A stretch of DNA of 64,000 bases from CAG-791 sp963593905. GTDB lineage: Bacteria > Bacillota > Clostridia > Lachnospirales > Lachnospiraceae. Each line of letters starts with the position of its first letter. Position 1 is the first letter of the stretch. The stretch is taken from the NCBI GenBank assembly GCA_963593905.1, contig CAVBBL010000009.1, positions 17,430 through 81,429 of the forward strand, written 5' to 3'. This document shows positions 18,383 to 25,894 of the stretch, piece by piece. The notes beneath the pieces were generated by a model. The model saw only the letters and a list, made by a program, of their open reading frames with translations. It made no database searches and had not been told where the DNA came from. Made by a program: the position numbers and the translations under genes.

Positions 18383-19186
18383 ATGAATAATAAAACAAAC
18401 GAGAACAACACCAACGAAATGCATGATGAACATATGCAGACAAATGAAAATGTAAAGGTCAAGTCTCTTGTAAAAGCACTGCAGCTTTTGGAATGCTTTT
18501 CTGCCGACCATCCGCAACTGGGCATTTCGGAGCTTTCTGCAATGCTGGGCTATAATAAGGCCACTGTTTACAATATAGCCAGTACCTTTACAGCCACAGG
18601 CTATCTGAAGCAGGATCCGATTACTTCCAAGTATTCTCTCGGACTAAAGCTCCTGCAATTCAGTTACCTTATCAATAAAGAAAATGACCTTCCCACCACG
18701 ATGGTTCCCTATCTGCAAAAGATAGCAGACGCCACTGGCGAAACCGTGTATTTGGGCATTCCCTACGAAGCGGATGTATTATACCTGGCAACACGTACCC
18801 CGTCCGCCTCTATCCCCCGCACGATTCTGGGAGAAAAAGCGCCTATGTACTGCACCGGTCTGGGAAAATGCCTTCTCGCCTTCACTCCGGAAGAACACAG
18901 GCCTTCTTTGCCTGAGACATTCAAGCCCTATACTTCCAACACCATTACCACCCGTCCAAAACTCCTGCAGGAGCTTGCGCAGATCAAAGAGCGGGGATAT
19001 GCCATTGACAATATGGAACACGAATTCGGTGTTTCCTGCGTTGCTGTTCCCATTTTCGGAAACAGCGGAGAGCCCATTGCCGCCGTAAGTGTTTCCGGTC
19101 CTTCCCTCCGTTTTGACTTTAATTCCATTGAGCACATTTATGAATCTGCCAAAAGCATTCTGGAGGAGGTACAGTATCTTTACTAA
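18383..19186 (+). CDS. IclR-family transcriptional regulator
   Basis: This 267-residue protein has a polar N-terminal tail rich in Asn (residues 1-22), a winged helix-turn-helix (LGISELSAMLGYNKATVYNIASTF, residues 47-70) and a C-terminal effector-binding domain with MYCTGLGKCLLAFTPEEH and FGVSCVAVPIF. The ATG at 18383 follows GAGGTAAC; a start at 18362 would only add leader sequence. It is divergent from the second sugar ABC operon and probably controls it in response to a sugar-derived metabolite. Confidence 0.92.
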   Translation: MNNKTNENNTNEMHDEHMQTNENVKVKSLVKALQLLECFSADHPQLGISELSAMLGYNKATVYNIASTFTATGYLKQDPITSKYSLGLKLLQFSYLINKENDLPTTMVPYLQKIADATGETVYLGIPYEADVLYLATRTPSASIPRTILGEKAPMYCTGLGKCLLAFTPEEHRPSLPETFKPYTSNTITTRPKLLQELAQIKERGYAIDNMEHEFGVSCVAVPIFGNSGEPIAAVSVSGPSLRFDFNSIEHIYESAKSILEEVQYLY

Positions 19187-19231
19187 AGTATGACTCCTGT
19201 ATTATGAGAGCAAAAAACACATGCGAAAAAA

Positions 19232-19266
19232 TGCAGCCGCAAGAGATTTCTCATCTTGCGGCTGCA
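19232..19266 (+). terminator. Terminator after IclR gene
   Basis: TGCAGCCGCAAG pairs with CTTGCGGCTGCA around an 11-base loop 45 bases after the IclR stop. The T-tract is weak (TACTTTCATT). Confidence 0.6.
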
Positions 19267-19367
19267 GTACTTTCATTCACATCAGGTAATAGACTACCTG
19301 ACTACTGCTTAATAATTTTGCTGTTTTATTTTGTATGTATTATTATGCATACTCCTTGCATTTTTCT

Positions 19368-19601
19368 CTATCCTAGTGAATCCTCAAAAACATTGCGAAG
19401 ATAATCCGGTCCTTCCTTCCAGAGACCGGTGGAGTAATCAAACAGTTCCTTGTACGTTGGTGAAATAGCAAATCGAAAGAAGGCGTCAGTAAAAGACTCC
19501 CCAGTGTCATCACTGTAATCTTCGAGCATGGCACGCATAATGCTGACAGCACAAGCTTCACGCTGCTGATTGTTTACTTTCTCACATGTACTGGAAATCA
19601 T
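19368..19601 (-). CDS. Hypothetical protein, third gene of the DUF3791/DUF3990 module
   Basis: This 77-residue acidic protein has several aromatic residues (AFFRFAISPTYKELFDYSTG) and no recognised motif. The ATG at 19601 follows GGAG by 8 bases and overlaps the 3' end of the DUF3990 gene by 20 bases, so the two are probably translationally coupled. Its position suggests a partner or antitoxin-like role, which is inferred only. Confidence 0.7.
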   Translation of the reverse strand: MISSTCEKVNNQQREACAVSIMRAMLEDYSDDTGESFTDAFFRFAISPTYKELFDYSTGLWKEGPDYLRNVFEDSLG

Positions 19602-20154
19602 ATCGATCACTCCTTACATATTCGAGCATTTGAACAGCTTTCTCATTGCAGAAACAAAATTGATTCTCCAGTCGATTGGGAAGCAGCATTGAAATAGCAA
19701 TGTTGTCCGCCTGTTCAGTGCCCGGCTCCCCATATGCACCTGTAATATAAAGCTGTAAAGTTCGTGCAGTTCGATCGTTTGCTATTTTTCCTCCGATGAT
19801 ATCAAAGCCATCATATTGCTTCTGCACGTCAGCAAAAAGAACTCTTCTTCTGTTTGATGCAACGAAATGAAGCCACTCTCTATCTGCTGCCCGAAAAAGA
19901 TGAATCCTTGCTGTATTATTCAAATGTAATCTGAGCTCGGAAATGTACCCATAAGTAGTATTTTTAGGAAGGTTTTCTTCACTGGCCTGTTTCATCACAG
20001 AAAGAGGCACGAAGCTCTGCGCCTGTTCGTAGGAACTGGTGACGTAAAAGCCGCGTCCAAAGTCCTTTCCCCGCTTGCATTTATTGAGGTCAATCTGCAA
20101 AACCTTTGTGAAGCTACCGTGATAGAGGGGCATTCCATCTTCTATAGCTAGCAT
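19582..20154 (-). CDS. DUF3990 protein, putative ADP-ribosyltransferase-fold
   Basis: This 190-residue protein has features I associate with DUF3990: an N-terminal LYHGSF, a GRGFYVTSSYEQAQSF segment (residues 34-50) and a C-terminal NQFCFCNEKAVQML. The family is, as far as I recall, placed in the ADP-ribosyltransferase superfamily, where LYHG and the GFY-T segment would line the NAD pocket. The start overlaps the DUF3791 gene upstream by 7 bases. Similar triplets recur in Lachnospiraceae and look like toxin-antitoxin modules, but the activity is unproven. Confidence 0.75.
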   Translation of the reverse strand: MLAIEDGMPLYHGSFTKVLQIDLNKCKRGKDFGRGFYVTSSYEQAQSFVPLSVMKQASEENLPKNTTYGYISELRLHLNNTARIHLFRAADREWLHFVASNRRRVLFADVQKQYDGFDIIGGKIANDRTARTLQLYITGAYGEPGTEQADNIAISMLLPNRLENQFCFCNEKAVQMLEYVRSDRYDFQYM

Positions 20155-20342
20155 ATAAAAATACCTCGATTTTTCAGCATTTCCTCAACATCATCCAGTG
20201 CACACTCATAACTGCTCAAATGGAGAATTTCATAACAGCTGGAGATAAAGCCAAATATGTCATTGTCTTGAAATAATTTAGCACATTCCTCCGGCGTCTT
20301 CTTCCATTTATCCTGTGCCATCCGAAATATCCAGCACTGCAT
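20148..20342 (-). CDS. DUF3791-like small protein
   Basis: This 64-residue protein contains KLFQDNDIFGFISSCYEILHLSSYECALDDVEEML, typical of DUF3791. It immediately precedes and overlaps the DUF3990 gene, the usual pairing. The N-terminus is doubtful. GGGAGACG precedes an ATG at 20354 in another frame (MSKHAVLDISDG then stop), which looks like a normal DUF3791 beginning. A one-base frameshift near 20330 may therefore have damaged the start. Confidence 0.65.
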   Translation of the reverse strand: MQCWIFRMAQDKWKKTPEECAKLFQDNDIFGFISSCYEILHLSSYECALDDVEEMLKNRGIFIC

Positions 20343-20396
20343 GTTTGCTCATCGAAACGTCTCCCTGGTCATAGAGTTTAAGTACACTTAACACCG

Positions 20397-20516
20397 CTAT
20401 GCTCTCTGAATGAGTATGAGCTCCGTAGCCTCTATATTTTTTTCAAACACATGACTCATAAGTTCATCATCAAAAAGCGTCATATCATCCACGAGTTTGT
20501 TTATCCGTTTTTCTGA
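20397..20516 (-). pseudogene. Remnant of PD-(D/E)XK nuclease-family transposase
   Basis: A reading-frame fragment of 39 residues contains MTLFDDELMSHVFEKNIEAT followed by ELIL, the characteristic N-terminal segment of the large PD-(D/E)XK (Rpn-like) transposase family. It stops at once after IQRA, and the nuclease core is absent. It lies in the 430-base gap between the DUF3791 gene and the acetylation pair. Another open stretch near 20645-20760 is unidentified. Confidence 0.6.
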
Positions 20517-20774
20517 TTTTCACTATAAGCTTGATTTTCTGTCATAAGGTTTTCTGTCATCCCACATTCCTTTGTCCCTATCCTAACACCTATTTTCACC
20601 GCTAACAAATGAAATCTTCATAAAGATAAAGAGAGCATAACCGGACTACGCGGAAATCATTTCCTTTAACCCCTGGCTTATCCTGAAAGCCGTCTCAGTG
20701 GTATAAAACAGATGAATTATGCTGAGGGTGTTCCGTGGATAGACAAACTTTTCATGCTTGATTGAAGAAGGCAG

Positions 20775-21881
20775 CTACTGAATCGTAAATTCACCAAAGT
20801 TTGAAATGTATCGCTCCACAGCCTCATACACAACTATATCTGGGTCAAGTGCCTCCAGTTCTTCATATGAATATGTACCATTATGTCTTAAATATGTTTC
20901 ACTGAATTGTGACCCTATATATGGAGCCATAGCAGTTGAAAACGAATCTCTTATCACATATATTGTCCTAGGATCAGCATTCACCGCTTTGTAAGAAAAT
21001 ATTGTAGAAAATTCCCATTCTACATTTTCCATCCGGTGATTATCATATCCTTCTACTGAATAGTCACTATCTGTTTTTTGCAGTTGCTTTGTTAGATTTA
21101 ACATTCCAGCTAGATTTCCCGCTCTGTCATTCGTTTTTGTCACTGTTATATCATCACTCAGAATATCCGGCATCTCGATTCCAAGCTCCAACAGCAAAGC
21201 GGAAGCCCCCACATAACCGCCTATTTCGTTCCAATGTGTATCCGTTTTATAATATATGGCATCTCCGACCTTTTTTGCTCTGATTAGCTCGCCATAAGGA
21301 TATACAACTCTTAAATCTGTATTTTCCTTCAAATAATTATAGACCTGCAATGCTCTATAATTTTCTGCCGGATTTCCATATTTATCCGGCATATTCTCCG
21401 AATATATCCGTTCTTTATTAGGAGCAATGAATAATACGAATTCCTTACCCTGCCCCTCAAGAAAATCTCTCTGCCTTATGCAGTTTTTAGCAATCGCTTG
21501 CAAATTTTCTTCAGAAAGTAAATTCGTTCCTTGATAGCAGCTTACCGGATCTCCATCATCCACATCGCCATAAAACAACCAATTATTCTTTCCCTTTATG
21601 ACTCTGTCATTTGTTGACATATTAAATACAAAAAAATCTATTGATGTATTCAGCGATATTAGATTATTTCTGAATGGTATATTATCGTTGAACCAATTTT
21701 CATATTCCTCCGCATATGTTTTATACCCATCTATTGTAAATCTAGGTTGAGCAGCCATTTCTCTGTTTTCATAGTTTGTCGTATCTACATACTTCTCTAA
21801 AAATATCCAAAACAACCTGGAAAAACAAATTACAGTCAAAAAGGCCATTAGTATAATTTTAGGTCCAATTTTCTTTTGCAT
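20775..21881 (-). CDS. AlgJ/AlgX-like SGNH-fold protein (DHHW family)
   Basis: This 368-residue protein has one N-terminal membrane anchor (residues 7-28) and an extracellular alginate O-acetyltransferase-like domain. NRVIKGKNNWLFYG-type sequence lies near residue 95. DTHWNEIG (about residue 220) supplies the Asp and His, and IRDSFSTAM (about residue 310) the catalytic Ser. It should transfer acetyl groups to a surface polysaccharide with the MBOAT protein encoded 12 bases upstream. The target polymer is unknown. Confidence 0.85.
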   Translation of the reverse strand: MQKKIGPKIILMAFLTVICFSRLFWIFLEKYVDTTNYENREMAAQPRFTIDGYKTYAEEYENWFNDNIPFRNNLISLNTSIDFFVFNMSTNDRVIKGKNNWLFYGDVDDGDPVSCYQGTNLLSEENLQAIAKNCIRQRDFLEGQGKEFVLFIAPNKERIYSENMPDKYGNPAENYRALQVYNYLKENTDLRVVYPYGELIRAKKVGDAIYYKTDTHWNEIGGYVGASALLLELGIEMPDILSDDITVTKTNDRAGNLAGMLNLTKQLQKTDSDYSVEGYDNHRMENVEWEFSTIFSYKAVNADPRTIYVIRDSFSTAMAPYIGSQFSETYLRHNGTYSYEELEALDPDIVVYEAVERYISNFGEFTIQ

Positions 21882-21893
21882 CTCGAACCTCCT

Positions 21894-23291
21894 TTAAAAC
21901 TGAAAATAAATAAATGGATTATATGTACCACTTGCTATTGAAGCCAGACACAGAACCAACAATCCAACGCAATATATTGCCTCAATTATCGAATCATTCC
22001 ATTTTTTTAATATGGATGCCGGAACAAAACATTTCAACATTCCCCCGCCAACAAAAGCGCAGACACCTATAAAAATAATCTTATTATCCATATAATTGTC
22101 TAATGAAATTCCAATCGAACCATATTTCCAAGGCATTAGCATTCTAGCGATCATCCGAAAGCCGGTCATTATATTTGCAGCTCTAAACAACACCCAGCCA
22201 AGATTGACAACCAAAAAACAGTATACTATGGAGATTACCTTTGTTTTATCAAGAATCTTCTTTAATCCAAGCCTTTCTATAATGCTAAAGAACCCATGAT
22301 ACGCTCCCCACAAAACAAACGCGAAATCAGCTCCATGCCAAAGACCTGTTAATAAGAACACGATTGCTAAATTTATATATGTTCTCATGGTCCCTTTACG
22401 ATTTCCTCCTAAAGGAATATATACATACTCCCTAAACCATGAGCCCAAAGACATATGCCATCTTCGCCAGAATTCAGAAACAGACTTAGATAGATAGGGA
22501 TAATCAAAGTTTTCTAGTATGTCGAAACCAAACATCTTTCCTAAGCCTATGGCCATATCAGAATAACCAGAAAAATCATAATAAATTTGGAAAGTATATG
22601 CTAAGGCAGCTATCCATGCAGCCCTAGTGTCGACAATTGCTATATCATACGCATAAATTGTATCCACACACATTCCTAACACATTCGATATTAAAACTTT
22701 TTTTGCCAAACCATATATAAACCTCTTGAATCCATCTGAAACTTTTCCCCAGGTGATTGAGCGTTCTTCGATTTGCTTGTTTATATCTCGATATTTAACA
22801 ATAGGCCCTGCTATTAACTGTGGAAAAAATGATATATATAATGCAACATTAACAAGTTTTGAAGAGCACTCTGTATCTTCTCTATAAACATCAACAATGT
22901 AGGAAATTGCTTGAAATGTAAAGAAAGATATGCCTATTGGTAAAGCTATTTCAGGAACTGGAAACAACTCTTTTCCGGCTACTGTATTGATTGTTGAAAT
23001 CAAAAATCCAGCATATTTATAATAGCCCAAAAGCAGCAGGTCACATACTACGCCAGCTATGATAAATATTTTCTTTCGGCTTCCGACATTTTTGGCAATT
23101 GCAATTCCAATTGCCCAATTTAAAATAATTGATACGATCATAAGAAGTACCAAATATGGCTCTCCCCATGCGTAAAATAACAAACTTGCAATGAGCAACA
23201 AAACATTAGAATATTCCTCTTTACAAAAGAAATTCAATAGGAATACTACGGGCAAAAACATCAACAAAAAGATTGCCGAACTAAATATCAT
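21894..23291 (-). CDS. MBOAT-family O-acyltransferase, AlgI/DltB-like
   Basis: This 465-residue integral membrane protein has ten or more hydrophobic helices, RRWHMSLGSWFREYVYIPLG (residues 275-294) and the family His in LTGLWHGADFAFVLWG (about residue 325). It moves acyl groups across the membrane and hands them to the AlgJ-like protein downstream. GGAG precedes the ATG by 10 bases. The AT-rich upstream gap with inverted repeats at 23308 and 23355 likely holds the promoter. The pair is more AT-rich than its neighbours, a possible sign of transfer. Confidence 0.9.
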   Translation of the reverse strand: MIFSSAIFLLMFLPVVFLLNFFCKEEYSNVLLLIASLLFYAWGEPYLVLLMIVSIILNWAIGIAIAKNVGSRKKIFIIAGVVCDLLLLGYYKYAGFLISTINTVAGKELFPVPEIALPIGISFFTFQAISYIVDVYREDTECSSKLVNVALYISFFPQLIAGPIVKYRDINKQIEERSITWGKVSDGFKRFIYGLAKKVLISNVLGMCVDTIYAYDIAIVDTRAAWIAALAYTFQIYYDFSGYSDMAIGLGKMFGFDILENFDYPYLSKSVSEFWRRWHMSLGSWFREYVYIPLGGNRKGTMRTYINLAIVFLLTGLWHGADFAFVLWGAYHGFFSIIERLGLKKILDKTKVISIVYCFLVVNLGWVLFRAANIMTGFRMIARMLMPWKYGSIGISLDNYMDNKIIFIGVCAFVGGGMLKCFVPASILKKWNDSIIEAIYCVGLLVLCLASIASGTYNPFIYFQF

Positions 23292-23307
23292 AACCCTCTA
23301 TCTCCTT

Positions 23308-23444
23308 CAAAAAAGTGTACTTTTTTGTAATAGTAATATCTCATAATTAAACCATTTTATCATCTGATAAAACTTACGATTTTGCAAGAAAAACCGATAT
23401 TGCAAAAATGCCTGAAATTGCTTACAAAAAAGTATACATTTCTG
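23308..23444. promoter_or_regulatory. Inverted-repeat cluster upstream of O-acetylation operon
   Basis: CAAAAAAGT/ACTTTTTTG lies at 23308-23327, TTTTATCA/TGATAAAA at 23355-23372, and a relative of the first (CAAAAAAGTATACATTT) at 23425-23441. They fill the gap between the MBOAT start and the recombinase remnant and could be operators. No regulator gene is adjacent. Confidence 0.35.
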
Positions 23445-23466
23445 CAGTTTACCATTCTCCATATTT

Positions 23467-23821
23467 CTAATATTTCTCATACTTCTTCGCACGATAACGA
23501 AAAGACGAAAGTGGCATATTACAGGCCTTTGCTACCGCTGTCCCTGTAATTTCTCCTTTTTTCCATTTTTGATACATGGCATCGAAATTTTCCGGCAAAG
23601 GTGCCGGCGGTCTGCCGAAACGCACTCCCTTTGCCCTGGCGGCGGCAATGCCCTCGGCCTGTCTTTGTCTGATGTTACTGCGGTCGATCAAAGTCTCTTC
23701 CCGACTGTTTATCCAGAAAAATGTTCTTTCGATCAATACCGACTGCATCCATGGCAATCACCTGTCTGTCCTCATTTTGCTCTCGACTGCTCACACGGAT
23801 ATAACCGTATACATTTCCCAT
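23467..23821 (-). pseudogene. Serine recombinase (resolvase family), internally deleted
   Basis: The 5' part encodes a typical resolvase N-terminus: YGYIRVSSREQNEDRQ with the nucleophilic Ser, then DKQSGRDFDRPQ followed by a stop. The 3' part, in another frame, encodes the C-terminal segment NIRQRQAEGIAAARAKGVRF with a helix-turn-helix region. The roughly 70 middle residues normally between them are missing, so a deletion near 23680 removed them and shifted frame. An inactive relic. Confidence 0.85.
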
Positions 23822-24004
23822 GCCATTTCCCTTCTGCTGCCATCTCACCATAATTCTGATATTGTCCTCTGACATTTTCTTCTGGCATTACTAAATACCG
23901 ACAGAGAACAGTTTCCTTTTATTCCCTTAGAATAATCTGATCCGTACTGTAGAAAACGAACAGACTGGCGTCTCCCCATCTCTTTACCGACAAAAACAAA
24001 AAAA

Positions 24005-24038
24005 CGACAGCCGCAAGAATTTTCTCTTGCAGCTGTCG
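24005..24038 (-). terminator. Intrinsic terminator of the symporter operon
   Basis: CGACAGCTGCAAGA pairs with TCTTGCGGCTGTCG (one mismatch) followed on the minus strand by TTTTTTT. It lies about 100 bases beyond the symporter stop. Confidence 0.85.
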
Positions 24039-24134
24039 GTTTTATCTACCATTTTATTGGTATTTTCTTTTCTTTATTTTGGTGCTGTTTTGCTGTTATT
24101 TTATTATTGTTTTGTTGTTACTATCGTCTTGTTC

Positions 24135-25577
24135 CTACTGCTGCGCCATCTTCCGAACTCTGTTGTCCTCCTGGCCTTTCTTATCTGTCAGACTGACTAC
24201 CACCAGGAATACCAGAGACACTGCATAGGCGATGAGCAGGGACAGGTCGGTGTTCATCAGACCGCTCAGGGGGCCTACAGGGATGCCGATGAGGAAGGAG
24301 ATCACACCCACGATACCGCCTGCGATAGCTGCGGCGAAGGCGCCCTTTCTGGTGGCTTTCTCCCACAGCAGTCCGCCCAGCAGGGGAATCAGGAGGGAGC
24401 CCATGTAAGGATAGTTAAAGATGATCATAGCATCCAGAATATCCGTCATCTTAAAGGCAAAGATGATGCCCACAATGGAGCCGATCAGGACAGTAGCCTG
24501 AGAGATCAGCTTGGAATTGGGCAGAGAGTCCATGTCCTCTACTTCCGGGTGAAGGACCTTATTGTACAGATCTCTTGCAAAAGATGAGCCCAGAGAAAGA
24601 ATGACGCAGTTTGCACTGGACATAGCCGCAGAAAGGATTGCTGCGATGACGATGCCTGCCAGGAAGGGAGGCAATACATTGATGGTGGTGATGGTAAAGA
24701 TACCGTCCTCTACACCGGGGAAGAGTCTGGCAGCCATAACGCCGATGGCGGAGCACATGGAACCGATGATGATAACGATGATGCCGCCGTAAATGCAGCC
24801 CTTCTGTGCTGTCTTCACATCCTTGGCAGACTGGATTCTGGAATATGCGTCATAGGACATGGAGATGGACAGGAAGAAAGGCAGCACCAGATAGATAAAT
24901 CTGGTCAGCATGCCGTCCGGCAGAAAAGGTGTATTAAATACCGCCACCATAGAACCGCCGTCTGCCGTATATTTCAGTGCTGTGGCAATGGTCAGAATCG
25001 GAATGCCGATCATGATGATAGTGGTCTGCACGACGTCTGTGAGCACCACGCCCCACATGCCGCCGATGGTGCAATAGATCAGGATGACCACAGCGGTGAT
25101 GATGACGCCTACATTAAAGGGAACGCCGAAGCCCGCCAGGATACTGCCGCAGGCCAGCATCTGGGCGATAAAGATACCCAGAAGGCTGGGGACGTTGGAC
25201 AGCCATGCCCAGAAACGAATTCCTCTGCTGTCACCGTATCTCTGGGCGAAGAAGTCAAGGGGCACATAGCTCTCCTTGGCTCTGAGCTTCTTGCAGGCCA
25301 GTACACCTGCCAGAATCAGACCGCCGCCGCAGCCGATGGAATAGTAGATGCCGGGCCACATGCCCAGGTTATAACCATTGGTAGCGCCGCTCAATACGAT
25401 ACCTACGCCGATCTGCACCGCAGCCATAGTCAGCGCCGTCATAGGCACATTCAGGTTGCGGCCGGCCACCAGATAATCCGACGTCTTTCTGTTCCTGGCT
25501 GCTGCATAGACACCCACGCCGATCATCAGCAGGAAATAAATGACACAAAAAATAATGATGATTGTGTTTTGACTCAT
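24135..25577 (-). CDS. Sodium:solute symporter family protein
   Basis: This 480-residue membrane protein has about thirteen hydrophobic helices and SSS-family features, including VAGRNLNVPMTALTMAAVQIG near the N-terminus and SAAMSSANCVILSLGSSFARD in the middle. It uses the sodium gradient to import a small organic solute. The gene is last in an operon with a flavoprotein and a ferredoxin, so it may supply their substrate, perhaps a carboxylate. Substrate unknown. Confidence 0.9.
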   Translation of the reverse strand: MSQNTIIIIFCVIYFLLMIGVGVYAAARNRKTSDYLVAGRNLNVPMTALTMAAVQIGVGIVLSGATNGYNLGMWPGIYYSIGCGGGLILAGVLACKKLRAKESYVPLDFFAQRYGDSRGIRFWAWLSNVPSLLGIFIAQMLACGSILAGFGVPFNVGVIITAVVILIYCTIGGMWGVVLTDVVQTTIIMIGIPILTIATALKYTADGGSMVAVFNTPFLPDGMLTRFIYLVLPFFLSISMSYDAYSRIQSAKDVKTAQKGCIYGGIIVIIIGSMCSAIGVMAARLFPGVEDGIFTITTINVLPPFLAGIVIAAILSAAMSSANCVILSLGSSFARDLYNKVLHPEVEDMDSLPNSKLISQATVLIGSIVGIIFAFKMTDILDAMIIFNYPYMGSLLIPLLGGLLWEKATRKGAFAAAIAGGIVGVISFLIGIPVGPLSGLMNTDLSLLIAYAVSLVFLVVVSLTDKKGQEDNRVRKMAQQ

Positions 25578-25615
25578 TTTCCTAATCCCCCTCTTTTCTC
25601 CGATTTACTCTATTT

Positions 25616-25894
25616 TTATCTCTTCACCGGCACGAATTTCGTTCGGTTCATCAGCGGATGCTCCAGATGAATTGCCCCTTCAACAGGACAATCCATGACG
25701 CAGCTGCCGCAATAGATACATTCTCCCGGGTACATGACGATGGGATGCTCTCCCTTTTGAACACTGGGAATCAGCACATCCATCTGACAGGCCTGGGCGC
25801 ACCGGCCGCAGCCGATACATTTGTCCGCATCGTAAGTGATGGGACGGGCACTGCAGGGAACTACACCGGCATACAGTTCAGAAGCTTTATTCAT
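25616..25894 (-). CDS. Two-cluster 4Fe-4S ferredoxin-type protein
   Basis: This 92-residue protein has two classic cluster motifs, CIGCGRCAQACQMD and CIYCGSCVMDCPVE, predicting two [4Fe-4S] clusters. The ATG at 25894 overlaps the stop of the upstream flavoprotein by 8 bases and has AGGAGG upstream, which indicates translational coupling. It should carry electrons to or from that flavoprotein, as AprB does for AprA. Confidence 0.93.
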   Translation of the reverse strand: MNKASELYAGVVPCSARPITYDADKCIGCGRCAQACQMDVLIPSVQKGEHPIVMYPGECIYCGSCVMDCPVEGAIHLEHPLMNRTKFVPVKR

